IMG/VR virus record: IMGVR_UViG_3300042558_002627
Span: 1 to 56,722 of that record
DNA: 56,722 nt
Direction: 5' to 3' (one strand)
Source of the DNA: a virus
Shown one piece after another: positions 44,701-52,117 of the stretch (the first letter of the stretch is position 1; the number at the start of each line of letters is the position of its first letter). Position numbers and translations under genes: made by a program. The notes below the pieces were generated by a model, which saw only the letters and a list, made by a program, of their open reading frames with translations, ran no database searches and was not told the DNA's origin.

Positions 44701-44956
44701 AGTAATGGTATCTAGTAAAAATGACGAAGCTCCTATAAAAAGAACAGGCTTAGATTTATCTAAACTTTCTGGTAAATTAGAAGATTACCAAACTTTCCCA
44801 ACATCAAGTTACGGAGAAGAAGAAGATAGAATGAGTAATCGTCCTAGCCAGGATGATTATGAAGCTTATCAAAGAATGATGGGAGACGAGCTATTATCAG
44901 AATCTCCGATTAATAGTGATAACTTGAGAAATTATTTGTTAATTTGTGGTAAATAA
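38783..44956 (+). CDS. Virion RNA polymerase catalytic half with zincin-like peptidase and SF1 helicase domains
   Basis: A 2057-aa protein. Residues about 240-290 hold the second double-psi barrel: GFRIPTQERNSMAAVEIVGF leading to MGSDFDVDKLY, where Asp280, Asp282 and Asp284 are the magnesium-binding residues of the DxDxD loop, as in the phi14:2 virion polymerase and cellular beta' subunits. Residues about 1240-1380 form a zincin-like peptidase domain: H1274-E-L-I-H1278 and a likely third ligand, Glu1363, in LTEFVTMALTDAEFQ. Residues about 1520-1990 form a Dda/RecD-like SF1 helicase: GKGGTGKTT (1542-1550), VIDESSM (D1631-E1632), GDRAQLPPVG, SHKAQGSTY and VAVSRPTTK. It needs the barrel of the upstream 2868-aa protein to complete the active site. 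The fusion suggests a packaged transcription and DNA-entry machine. Confidence 0.75.
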   Translation: MSNCKYFVNGDWVTENQLKELLNAGLLDNLVSNGTVEVKGFKVDSSKLLKAETTKVTSDNIPAVTLANILANEIKSRQGYTLNMLSALELTNPTAEERANGVEPDFKIPLWASPYANKFESLLTSLVSNKIVKQKFPGNSYILGSEEGFRVKEGDEAAGELGKSNIVFTSNFDPEKGLQPMRWDFENKKILPAQIMIPFKFRDESGEILSLKDFTTLEEGGRMVLDTTKIPDKLLQLFGFRIPTQERNSMAAVEIVGFLPEASGDLVLAPRDFTKQMGSDFDVDKLYTYMYNHFYDNKTGKLHTNFVSDKKKIKSFIEITKQSIEDIKEEFKLSKEQKKILNAYIQEANVSLTDQDYSERRSKGEETESELSRMAAEILNFSLKGELKEKLDYNINQLSILSRSYKASRQNNILDIHHRIMTSSNPEIISSIMALDSFGEFEKLAKDINTLRNTDGAIPIILSDVYQRTKYINATAGKNGVGSFSLDSTFNATAQGKQLTIQNLSAENKELLFGTVQEPRTPTAAEILEANDPIATFGNVVSKGDLSNKYTLRSQAIINLAKAEKRELTDKEKESLKYKSTIIRALQSTAVDNEKAQILDKLNINDETFDAIRAMALLGFEESEIVGLITQDIIWEFIDKLKDARSSLTSYNANASADIFQELIAKYDPSKSYAALDADRIDSYSAKSGVELIANIGNKTLVPLKEGTTPDFHLEQLALLDKFLKLTATGKDIKVLQSSINTESSGIPKSLLETKTKVEQIERLPYLNIFNADKLLGEYEVTGLSNPTTINGYAAYYGAMFANKIYDKYFPYKQTGFNAVVGEIMSHTPKGDTISLPKKTTLQQEIFDQVKSYLYSNTNTNLFGDNPDIERHRLFIDTKQNKSLASILNELSNTTWFQKNGFLNKLSFDINKNGTISRINFEAAAGENLDERNIYDGFNYLLSKNFAIGNYNGIDYTSRILAQELVAAAFLEGGNQGAKQYLKYVPVAYLKSLGFGEYLQGIPFDFQETFFGNIVEETVIYNQPSTFTRQYFQNNPDLVKTINLSDIENNNNKIPDSFTLNKEALADNFVDTIDPATGEATKEQVHFLSIYDSKLPSNYALYEFDSVSRVYRKISVLSGSYGFVGYNSQSKNSMPTEIKNLSTAAPVEQGAPGYTINNIPVTPSKKFDLNVVNNPTTPTTTAGLPINRKLSGTKEALDDLLNNLETSNEVSTLNTQLIQLIRTLELPQNFKVVYDDTLESRGNYNSEESVQTLTINLKDPNNKKVNDLATAVVHELIHTFTADSIQKYEDGDLDKLSAKTIAIIQQLESLQKLYIDELVAKEGPEGLKIFEKKYFDWKAGLADAPKVSKEQIAKYYGAIKLTEFVTMALTDAEFQKHLNDITDETGLSMWEQLKELLSDLLNALGLDIKPGSALATAIKDSMDLIKANQDALKENNIETKQFIEFGNTYRFQVDGNGKVIKAEYAQGNGVYKAMNAKNSQKKYDELKNKPEIQKTAEAKITEDTINKYELFPGVFANAGQTEAIDKLNDFLKSDEKAFLLEGKGGTGKTTIIKQVIASSAISGKKVLAIAPSHKAKKVLARSLKDLDVTVKTLASALAIKLDESTGKFEPDEYARKKGNVPIGNGQIIVIDESSMVSDALLAEIKQWVSAGAKVIFMGDRAQLPPVGQEKDSDVFGLKNRYELTEKMRQAATSPIINIGSKIAANAENDTNRVANPITSLDRVNSTDVVSGSSITWESSESAALDQFVEDLQKAEGDVNFAKIVTFNNQNHKSPQSVKNLNTKVRLKLFGERALGEKFIPGEILTAYDSYNPTQGKEEIDIVFFNSEDMIVEAVKTIQGRPVTVEVFSGAKGRRSASFNFDVEMLTLQNDEGKTITKFGSPVEIPVIAESSKEEYSAVLNKLWSTDRQMAYALQAKFGNLEYGYAITSHKAQGSTYTNVYVMEDNIMGPSNGGSIKAKSQSLYVAVSRPTTKLVMVSSKNDEAPIKRTGLDLSKLSGKLEDYQTFPTSSYGEEEDRMSNRPSQDDYEAYQRMMGDELLSESPINSDNLRNYLLICGK

Positions 44957-44962
44957 AGAAGT

Positions 44963-47900
44963 ATGTCAATAGCATGTCCTAATAAGAATTCTAAAGAGTG
45001 GAAAACTCTTGTAAAGCAGACAGGAGAACAGTTAGCAAATCTGGCTTTTGTATCAAATGAATATAGAATTCCCGATGTAAAAAGTTCTACAGAAATTAAA
45101 AAGGCTATCAAGTTCCAATCTAAAGTGGAAAATTTTGCAGGAGTAGCTTCAAGACTAAGAAAGTATAACCAACAAAACGGTACTTCTCATTACTTTACTT
45201 TTAAAAATGTTTGGGGTAATACTTTTGAACTTACTTTAAAGTACAATTATTTACCAGTCAATTTAGAAAAACAAAGACAGAGAGAAGCGGCTAAAGGGGA
45301 CCCTTTATATGCTATTAACGATTTTGATGCACCTGCTTTTAATTACATGTACCCAGGAAGTAGTAGCCAGATTAGACCTAGCTCTAACATTGATGAATTA
45401 ATTCCTGGTGCAGAGACTCAAGTAATTGCTGTAGAAAAATTAAGAAAAGACAAAATAAATACAGCAATAATTAAGCAGCGTCAAGAACTAGCTAATGTAA
45501 AAGATGCTGTAGAAATGCGATCTATTCTCAATAAAATTGAGAGTTTAGTTAAAAGTTTAGAAGGGACTGAATCAATTAGAGGTGCTCAAGAACGGCTACT
45601 ATTAGCGGGTGAAATTAAAGCATTTGAAGAAGTAGAAATTTTTGGAAATTTGCAATTAAAAGAAATTGAGAAATTATTAAATAATCCTGCAATTAGCGCA
45701 GACGATGTTTATTATGCTCAACGTATTATAGATCTTTGGTTAAAAGCTGGAGATTTTTCTACAGACCCTCGTGAACATATTTTCTTAGATGAAGATGAGT
45801 TTAATACTAAGGAAATTCGTTCTAAGTTTAGAGCTCTTGCTGCTACAGCACAAGATCTTCAAAGTAAACTTATTCCTATTCGAGAAGAACATACTACAAA
45901 TTTTGTAAGACAATACACTGATGGCAAATTAACTCAAGAAGAAATCTTTAAGAATATTCGTGATGTCAATAAAGTTGCTGCTATGACCTTAAATTTAAGT
46001 CGTCACGGTGACGCAATGTTACAAGCAGGTTTTGCTGCGGTAGAGGCTGCTAATATTTCCGCACAGCAAGAAGCATCTGAAGTGTGGAAAGAACTAGATG
46101 AACTTACTACAAAATTCTTAAAAAAATCAGGGGGTAATTTTAATATCTTAAAGCAGTTGACTGAAGATGGAAAAGAAACAGGAAGAACTGTTACTCGTTT
46201 TTCTTCAGAATTTTTTGAAACACGTAATTTATTATTAAAAAGAGCCTTTAAAACTGTTGATGCAAAAACTAAAAAAGTTACTAAGAATGCTGAGGCAGTC
46301 AAAACTTTTTTTAATTGGACTAATACTAATACTATTTCTTTTGATCCTAGAATCTTAATAGAAGATAGTCTATTAGATAATAGTATTATGCCAGAAAGTT
46401 TCTTATACAAAAGAGTTACTTATGATGAAGGTAGTCGCCAAAAACATATTGAAGAATTAAAGAAGCATTTAGGAGAAAAAGGATATGAATTCTATATTGA
46501 ACGTGCAAAAGAAAAAATAGAACAATTTAAACTTAGACGTGATGCTGCTTATGAAAGTATGCATTCTAAAAGTGAATTATCTAAAGTCGAGCAAGATGCT
46601 TTATTTGAAAATTGGTTAAGAGAATATTCTCCTTATTGGTCTATGGATATGATGGAAAATCCTACTTCTCGACAAAAAGGAAAAGATTCTTTCTATTCTC
46701 CAAAAGGAATGCGTGAATACATTATTCAAGTTCCTAGAAAATTTACTGCTGAAGGAAATACAAAATGGTACGATAAGAACTACGCTAAGATTGAGGCAGA
46801 TGATGATTTATATGCGTACCATAATTATATGATGAAGACTTTAAATAGCCTTCGTTATATGTTGCCAGAGCAAAAAAGAGCTTTAATGGGAGTAGGTGTA
46901 TTGCCTACTATTCAAAAAAGTTTAATGGACACATTCCAAGAAAAAGGAATGATGATGGGTGTTATTCCTTTTTGGGATAAAATGAAGCAACTTCAAACTA
47001 CTACGGATTTAGCTACAACAGTTTATTCTGATGTAAATCCTTTAACAGGTAGTATTGAAAAGAACATTCAAATTCAATATGTAGAAGATAATCAAGCTAG
47101 AGTAAAAACTTTAGTACGTCAAATGCAAATTAAGCATGAGCAAGAGACAGGAAAACCTGCTACAAATGAGGATAATATTAGATTTACTAAAGAAACCAAA
47201 GATTTTTTATCAAAAGAAAAATCTTGGGATGTTACTAAAATCTTAAAAGCATACTCTTTAAATATTCTTGCATATAAACACAAGTCTTTTATCGAGCCTC
47301 AAATTAAATTACTTGAGCAGGAATTAAAAGCTCGTAAAGAAATAGTAACAAATAAAGCGGGTCAAGCTCAAGTAGATGAATACGGTAAACCTTTAGAAAG
47401 AGAGGGCTTAAATAATCTAAAATCTGCTTGGGATTTCTTTATGGATTCTACTTTTTATGGAGTAGGAGGTCGTAAAGTAGAAGGAGTTACTAAGACTAAA
47501 CTCTATACAGATGCCGAAAAAAAACGTAAAAAAGAGTTAGAAGCTCTTTTAGAAAAGGAAACTGACGAAGAAAGTAAACAATTTTTACAAGGACAAATAG
47601 ATTCTTTAGGAGGATTTAGAACAATAAGTGGTGTAGGTGATACAGCACTTAAATACATGACTCTTAAAGGATTAGGATGGAACTTTTTCTCAGCCTTTTC
47701 CAATATAGGATTTGGTACTATTTCCAATTTAATCCAAGCATCTGATGGTCGAGAATACTCAATGGCAGATATGCGAAGAGCATATATATTAACTTTAAAC
47801 TCAGTTGGAAGAAATTTAAGTTTTAATTACTTAGACGGAGTAAATAGTAATGCCTTAAAAATTAGAACATTAATGGATAAATGGGATTTACTACAAACTT

Positions 47901-49012
47901 CTAACAAGGAGTTGTACGACATGTCCCAAAAATCATCAATGTCTAAATTAAAAAGATTTGGGCCATTTAGTTTGCAAGAACGTTCTGAATATTTAAATAT
48001 TGCTCCCGTAATGATAGCAACTATGCTATCAAAAAAACCAGATAATTCTCCTCAGTTTCCTGCTATAGGTCCTGATGGAGAAGTAGTTACTATATGGGAT
48101 GCATATGATATTTCAACAGGAAAATTAAAAGAAGGTTTTACTTCTGAAGTAGATGAAGTCAAACTTGTGCAAAAAATTAGAAGAATAGTAGAAATGAATC
48201 ATGGGGATTACAATAATGCCCTACAAGTAAAATCTACTATTAGTGGAAGATTATTAAGTCAATTCCGTACATGGATGTTTGAAGGATTTGCTAATAGATT
48301 TCAAGCAGCAGATCCTGATTACGGATTAAGCTATGGATTAGATGAAACTTACATTCGAAAAGGACGTTATCGCAGTTACACTAAAGGCCAGTTACTTACT
48401 ACTGGTGCAGCAGTTGGAACTATGTTTTTACCAGGTGTTGGAACCGCTCTAGGAGCAGGAATCGGTTATCTGGGCGGTAAATTTTTTGGCATGCAGACTG
48501 ACGAAAGTGTTTTAGGGGATACTTTATATACTTTAAAACAATTAGCTCGCAAATTGATGTTCCAAAAAACTCAATTTGGGGATAAGTTTACAGCAGTTGA
48601 TGCCGCTAACATGCGCAAAAATATGACGGAGCTTTACTTAATGATGGGTCTTATGGGAATAGCTTTATTCCTTAAAGGATTAGCGGGAGACGATGATGAT
48701 GAAGAACAAGTTGTAACTAATTTCCTTCTTAATCAAACTATCCGACTTCAAACAGATATCGGGTTCTATACTAATCCATTAGAAGCAGAAAAATTAACTA
48801 AAACTGCTGTTCCAATGGCTGCATTAGTAGACGATGTTAGAACTCTTTTTGTAGATATTGGGGGGCATCTTAATGATGAAAAAGGTGACGAAGTATTTGA
48901 AAGCGGACCGTTCAAAGGAAACAGTAAATTCCTTACACATTTAGGAGAAGCAATTCCTGGAACATCACAAGGAATTCGATTATACCGTACAGGACAACAA
49001 GTTATGGACTAA
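44963..49012 (+). CDS. Large cargo protein of the virion polymerase module
   Basis: A 1349-aa protein, the last gene of the virion block, 6 nt after the catalytic polymerase gene. Mostly helical and charged. Near the C-terminus a Gly/Ala-zipper hydrophobic stretch (about 1148-1172, GAAVGTMFLPGVGTALGAGI) and a second one (about 1222-1240, LYLMMGLMGIALFLKGL, followed by DDDDEE) could span or disturb a membrane. Such segments are found in proteins ejected by phages to extend the tail across the envelope. No enzyme motif is seen. Probably co-packaged with the polymerase. Confidence 0.5.
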   Translation: MSIACPNKNSKEWKTLVKQTGEQLANLAFVSNEYRIPDVKSSTEIKKAIKFQSKVENFAGVASRLRKYNQQNGTSHYFTFKNVWGNTFELTLKYNYLPVNLEKQRQREAAKGDPLYAINDFDAPAFNYMYPGSSSQIRPSSNIDELIPGAETQVIAVEKLRKDKINTAIIKQRQELANVKDAVEMRSILNKIESLVKSLEGTESIRGAQERLLLAGEIKAFEEVEIFGNLQLKEIEKLLNNPAISADDVYYAQRIIDLWLKAGDFSTDPREHIFLDEDEFNTKEIRSKFRALAATAQDLQSKLIPIREEHTTNFVRQYTDGKLTQEEIFKNIRDVNKVAAMTLNLSRHGDAMLQAGFAAVEAANISAQQEASEVWKELDELTTKFLKKSGGNFNILKQLTEDGKETGRTVTRFSSEFFETRNLLLKRAFKTVDAKTKKVTKNAEAVKTFFNWTNTNTISFDPRILIEDSLLDNSIMPESFLYKRVTYDEGSRQKHIEELKKHLGEKGYEFYIERAKEKIEQFKLRRDAAYESMHSKSELSKVEQDALFENWLREYSPYWSMDMMENPTSRQKGKDSFYSPKGMREYIIQVPRKFTAEGNTKWYDKNYAKIEADDDLYAYHNYMMKTLNSLRYMLPEQKRALMGVGVLPTIQKSLMDTFQEKGMMMGVIPFWDKMKQLQTTTDLATTVYSDVNPLTGSIEKNIQIQYVEDNQARVKTLVRQMQIKHEQETGKPATNEDNIRFTKETKDFLSKEKSWDVTKILKAYSLNILAYKHKSFIEPQIKLLEQELKARKEIVTNKAGQAQVDEYGKPLEREGLNNLKSAWDFFMDSTFYGVGGRKVEGVTKTKLYTDAEKKRKKELEALLEKETDEESKQFLQGQIDSLGGFRTISGVGDTALKYMTLKGLGWNFFSAFSNIGFGTISNLIQASDGREYSMADMRRAYILTLNSVGRNLSFNYLDGVNSNALKIRTLMDKWDLLQTSNKELYDMSQKSSMSKLKRFGPFSLQERSEYLNIAPVMIATMLSKKPDNSPQFPAIGPDGEVVTIWDAYDISTGKLKEGFTSEVDEVKLVQKIRRIVEMNHGDYNNALQVKSTISGRLLSQFRTWMFEGFANRFQAADPDYGLSYGLDETYIRKGRYRSYTKGQLLTTGAAVGTMFLPGVGTALGAGIGYLGGKFFGMQTDESVLGDTLYTLKQLARKLMFQKTQFGDKFTAVDAANMRKNMTELYLMMGLMGIALFLKGLAGDDDDEEQVVTNFLLNQTIRLQTDIGFYTNPLEAEKLTKTAVPMAALVDDVRTLFVDIGGHLNDEKGDEVFESGPFKGNSKFLTHLGEAIPGTSQGIRLYRTGQQVMD

Positions 49013-49015
49013 AAT

Positions 49016-49045
49016 AAAGACCAGTTTTTAACACTGGTCTTTTTT
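49016..49045. terminator. Bidirectional terminator between convergent gene blocks
   Basis: AAAGACCAGT pairs with ACTGGTCTTT (10 bp, 7-nt loop), flanked by A and T runs on both sides, so it can end the plus-strand virion transcript and the minus-strand early transcript. The minus-strand stop codon lies in its loop. Confidence 0.85.
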
Positions 49046-49315
49046 ATCCCAAGGAGGTATGAAATAATATTCAACTCTATCTTTTAATTCTTTACCCCAT
49101 TTTTCTTTAAATGGGTTCCACAATCTTTGCATTGCATCCCATAAATCATCTCCCGATACCCATTCTCCAAAAGACATTGATGTTACTCCTCCATCTTCAT
49201 CAAAAAATGTAGTTACATCACAAGAATGATTATGATGGCAATAAAGATTTTTAATTTCTGTACTACCATAAGCTCCTTCTACACTATATGTAGTTTTTAC
49301 TCTTGTGTGGCTCAT
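49028..49315 (-). CDS. Small protein, unknown (last early gene)
   Basis: A 95-aa protein with a Cys/His segment (LYCHHNHSCDVTTFFDEDGG) and a Trp-rich C-terminal half (WVSGDDLWDAMQRLWNPFKE). The Cys/His cluster might bind metal. It overlaps the upstream gene by 4 nt and ends within the shared terminator. No family recognised. Confidence 0.5.
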   Translation of the reverse strand: MSHTRVKTTYSVEGAYGSTEIKNLYCHHNHSCDVTTFFDEDGGVTSMSFGEWVSGDDLWDAMQRLWNPFKEKWGKELKDRVEYYFIPPWDKKDQC

Positions 49316-49698
49316 CTCTCTATTTTTTTAAATTCTTCAATTTCTTCGTCAGTTAATTCCTGAATAACACAACGATTTAGATCTACTCCACTATTCAATA
49401 AATAAATAATAGTATGAAGACCTACCCCGTCATTCTTAGCAATCAACTCTGCAATTTTTTCAATAGTAAACATTAAGTCTGCAGATGTTATCTCATCTAC
49501 GGTCCAGATGTTTTTCTTATCTTGAGCCATTGTAGATTTTAATACAGCTACTGCTTTACGAACAGCTTCTGCTTCCCTAGCTCTATACTTATTAGTACCT
49601 TTTAAATCTAATTGACAATTCTGAACCACTTGTAGAGCAGAAAGTAATGTAATGTAACTAATTGTATCTTGGCTCGGCAGTCTCTTCTCCTGTTCCAT
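49312..49698 (-). CDS. Small helical protein, unknown
   Basis: A 128-aa protein, mostly helical, with a central EAVRKAVAVLKSTMAQDKKN and a C-terminal NDGVGLHTIIYLLNSG segment. It overlaps its downstream neighbour by 4 nt and touches the upstream one by 1 nt, so it belongs to the same early operon. No domain assigned. Confidence 0.5.
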   Translation of the reverse strand: MEQEKRLPSQDTISYITLLSALQVVQNCQLDLKGTNKYRAREAEAVRKAVAVLKSTMAQDKKNIWTVDEITSADLMFTIEKIAELIAKNDGVGLHTIIYLLNSGVDLNRCVIQELTDEEIEEFKKIER

Positions 49699-49937
49699 TA
49701 TCTTAAAATTTTATCTAATTGATACTTCATCACTTTGTAAGAACTTTTAACTGCGCTGCTTTCTTTTGTTCCTGAAATACTCCAATTATGTTCTTTATAA
49801 AAAGGAGAAGCATTTCTTGATATTTCAAATCTTTTGTAATCACTGTAGTCTGTTTTAATTCTTTTTTCTGCATCGTCTAAAACAGCTATCATTCTTTTTA
49901 ATTCCTCTTTAGCAGAGGTAATATCTTTAATCCGCAT
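49698..49937 (-). CDS. Small basic helical protein, unknown
   Basis: A 79-aa protein with an N-terminal helix rich in Lys/Glu (TSAKEELKRMIAVLDDAEKR) and a basic C-terminus. It overlaps the upstream gene by 11 nt. Operon position and codon pattern support it; function unknown. Confidence 0.45.
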   Translation of the reverse strand: MRIKDITSAKEELKRMIAVLDDAEKRIKTDYSDYKRFEISRNASPFYKEHNWSISGTKESSAVKSSYKVMKYQLDKILR

Positions 49938-50292
49938 TTTTTTTAATATAAGTTGTTAATAATGTATACTTTAGATTTTGAAAAACATCACTGTTTAAAT
50001 CTAAAGCAACTACTTCTTCTAATTCTTCTTCTTCTTCAAACTCATCTAATTCTTTAAACCTTTCCATCCTAAAAGCAGGTTCTTGGATATCATCTATAAG
50101 ATGAATATAAATAGGCATATTGACTACCTCTTTTAAAAGTATTCCTGTTACTATATCATCATTGTTGATAATATCTCTTATAGTATAGGTTTCTCCTTCT
50201 TTAATCCATTGCTTGTAAACATTCCTTACAAAGGCTTCTTTACCAGGTTTAATAGAATCATCTATACAAACGACTTTTTGACCAATTCTCAT
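49927..50292 (-). CDS. Small SH3-like domain protein, conserved in Bacteroidota and phages
   Basis: A 121-aa protein. Residues 1-75 fit a small beta-barrel (RIGQKVVCIDDSI, WIKEGETYTIRDI, GILLKEVVN, EPAFRMERFKEL), a pattern I have seen in short phage and Bacteroidota proteins of unknown function. Residues 80-95 are an acidic run (EFEEEEELEEV). Overlaps both neighbours. Role unknown. Confidence 0.5.
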   Translation of the reverse strand: MRIGQKVVCIDDSIKPGKEAFVRNVYKQWIKEGETYTIRDIINNDDIVTGILLKEVVNMPIYIHLIDDIQEPAFRMERFKELDEFEEEEELEEVVALDLNSDVFQNLKYTLLTTYIKKNAD

Positions 50293-50528
50293 AATATGTT
50301 TTCTTTTTTTAAAACTTTCCTGAAATTCCTTATTATACCGTGTTTAAGTTGATTAGATGTACGGTGTTCTAAATGCAAACACCATACAGAACTGTTTATG
50401 TAGACTTTATATCCTCTTCTAGTATGTATTACTCTCCAATTGTAAAACCTACATAAACGTTCTATATCTTTCCAATGTAGATTATGAGAAACATTATCAA
50501 CTGCTTGTAATATTTCTTCATTACTCAT
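50289..50528 (-). CDS. HicA-like dsRNA-binding-fold protein without catalytic His
   Basis: A 79-aa basic protein with a HicA-like pattern: a helix (HWKDIERLCRFYNW), a beta-hairpin (RVIHTRRGYKVYINSSVW), and a strand-helix (LHLEHRTSNQLKHGIIRNFR). HicA toxins carry a GSHH-type motif on the hairpin; here it reads GYKVY, so the ribonuclease activity may be lost. No HicB partner is adjacent. The fold is inferred by eye only. Coupled by overlaps to both neighbours. Confidence 0.35.
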   Translation of the reverse strand: MSNEEILQAVDNVSHNLHWKDIERLCRFYNWRVIHTRRGYKVYINSSVWCLHLEHRTSNQLKHGIIRNFRKVLKKENIL

Positions 50529-51346
50529 TAGATAATACTTAATTCAATTAAAATTGCTCTTACTTTTTCTATCAATTCTTCGATAGTTCCATCATTGACA
50601 ATCTCATAATCAAATGTTGCATCATCAAGAGCTGTTTCACTAGGATGTAATAGTTGCTGTTCTTCAAATTCTGTAGCTCTTCTAGTAATATGTCCATCTG
50701 TAACTATATTATAGTTTTTATTAGGACGCACTACGCGGATAGTAACACCTTCTTTAGATTTAACAGCAGCTAATTCATTAGGAAATCTTGTATCAGTTAT
50801 AATCCAGTTAGGTAGGTTAGATGCAATATAAGTAACACTTACTCTTGTATACGTATCAGGCTTATAATCTGCCATAAGAGAATTAACCCATACATTTTCA
50901 TGTAAACCATTTCTCATAGCTTCAGTTCCTAATTTTTGAAGAAACTCTCTTACAGTCATTTGATTATGTTGTTGAGTATTGCCCTTTCCTGATAACCATA
51001 TATTATCTGGTTTGTAGGGAATAGTCTTTACTGCAACTTGTCTACTTCCTCCCTTTCTAATAATACCGTAAGTATCCCACTCAGGACCTAATACAGTCTT
51101 CTTAAACTCCTGATCTTCTAATTGCTCTCTTGTACAACCTAACATCATACAAGCAATATCTTTTAGTTTATCAGCAAACTTTTTAATTTTCCAATTATTT
51201 GAATTAAATCTACTAAATTCTTTAAGCATTAACCACTTTTCATAAGAATTTTTAGTAATATCATTAGGAGATTCAGTTAAATACTGAATAATACTGCCTA
51301 CAGTGTCTTTACCACTTCCTATTTTTCCAGATATACTAATTATCAT
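50528..51346 (-). CDS. Deoxynucleoside monophosphate kinase-like P-loop protein
   Basis: A 272-aa protein opening with a Walker A motif (G7-KIGSGKD-T15), followed by a lid/substrate region with FADKLKDIACMMLGCTREQL and a Walker-B-like WIITDTRFPNELAAVK. The pattern resembles phage dNMP kinases (T4 gp1 type), which turn dNMPs into dNDPs for phage DNA synthesis. Length fits the family. It overlaps the MazG-like gene by 4 nt, so two nucleotide-metabolism enzymes are co-translated. Confidence 0.7.
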   Translation of the reverse strand: MIISISGKIGSGKDTVGSIIQYLTESPNDITKNSYEKWLMLKEFSRFNSNNWKIKKFADKLKDIACMMLGCTREQLEDQEFKKTVLGPEWDTYGIIRKGGSRQVAVKTIPYKPDNIWLSGKGNTQQHNQMTVREFLQKLGTEAMRNGLHENVWVNSLMADYKPDTYTRVSVTYIASNLPNWIITDTRFPNELAAVKSKEGVTIRVVRPNKNYNIVTDGHITRRATEFEEQQLLHPSETALDDATFDYEIVNDGTIEELIEKVRAILIELSII

Positions 51347-51795
51347 AGCTCAGGTGCTTTAAATTTGTGGGACTTTAATACTTTATTGTCAGAAAAACGG
51401 TAAGTTATAAATCTACCTCTAACTTCCTTAGAGTATGTATTAATACCTTGCTCCATGTAATGTCTATATGTTAATATAGCATCGTCTAGGGTAGCATCTG
51501 CTTTTGACATATTACTTTCGTAAATTGCTTCAATAGTTTTTTGTGGATCGATACCCATTTCGAACATTGCTCGAATAGTAACCCATAAAAGATCGCCTAA
51601 ACCGTCTTCTGTTTCTTGTAAGTCTTTACTTAGGATAGCATCTTTAGTTTCTTGAAGCTCTTCGTCAATCAATTTCATCGACAGAGTGACTCTTTCTTGT
51701 GAAGGGAACCCTTTTTCCTCTTTCATAGGCAACCCGAAGGTGCGGCTCCAGTCTTCGACTAATTCCTGGATTGACTTTGTTGAATTTTTTTCCAT
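51343..51795 (-). CDS. MazG-like/all-alpha NTP pyrophosphatase
   Basis: A 150-aa protein. Residues about 10-105 show the all-alpha NTP pyrophosphatase pattern: FGLPMKEEKGFPSQER, then L-IDEELQET (first metal-binding EExxE-like site) and ETEDGLGDLLWVTIRAMFEM (second site ending in GD). The family hydrolyses NTPs or dNTPs to monophosphates; in phages it may clean the nucleotide pool or lower the alarmone signal. Conserved residues begin before the second ATG, supporting the start at 51795, even though that places 131 nt inside the neighbouring gene. Confidence 0.65.
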   Translation of the reverse strand: MEKNSTKSIQELVEDWSRTFGLPMKEEKGFPSQERVTLSMKLIDEELQETKDAILSKDLQETEDGLGDLLWVTIRAMFEMGIDPQKTIEAIYESNMSKADATLDDAILTYRHYMEQGINTYSKEVRGRFITYRFSDNKVLKSHKFKAPEL

Positions 51796-52117
51796 AATTA
51801 AAATAAAATTGTTTTTCTAATCTGCTTAAGTCCTTCCAACTGTATTGTGGAAGATCAGAAAGCATTTGTTCTTCAGAGAAATAGGCTTCGGTTTTACTAC
51901 CAAGTATGCATTTAGGCATACCAGCATTTACTGCTGCCATAATCTCTTTAAAATTACCGTAAATGTTATTTAAAACATTTTCAGTGATGTCAAATTTACG
52001 ACAAATTAATCCTTCAGGTGTTCCGCGAATAATCTCGTCACGAATAGCTGCTAATTCTGTTCTAGTAAAATCTTTTTTAATTAAAAAGTTACCATTTAAT
52101 GATATTCTCTCCTCCAT
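51665..52117 (-). CDS. Protein with HTH-like segment, unknown; overlaps MazG gene
   Basis: A 150-aa basic protein. Residues about 20-55 (TELAAIRDEIIRGTPEGLICR, then KFDITENVLNNIYGNF) look like a helix-turn-helix. The last 43 codons overlap the MazG-like gene in another frame, and the first 29 nt overlap the glycosylase gene. The overlapped tail is rich in Arg (SRRLEPHLRVAYERGKR), as often happens in overprinted extensions. Function unknown; a regulator is possible. Confidence 0.5.
   Translation of the reverse strand: MEERISLNGNFLIKKDFTRTELAAIRDEIIRGTPEGLICRKFDITENVLNNIYGNFKEIMAAVNAGMPKCILGSKTEAYFSEEQMLSDLPQYSWKDLSRLEKQFYFNYGKKFNKVNPGISRRLEPHLRVAYERGKRVPFTRKSHSVDEID

Noticed and set aside
46003-46410. 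135-codon minus-strand ORF
   Set aside because: Fully antisense to the 1349-aa cargo gene; low-complexity Ser/Leu composition typical of antisense of Lys/Glu-rich coding, no start signal.
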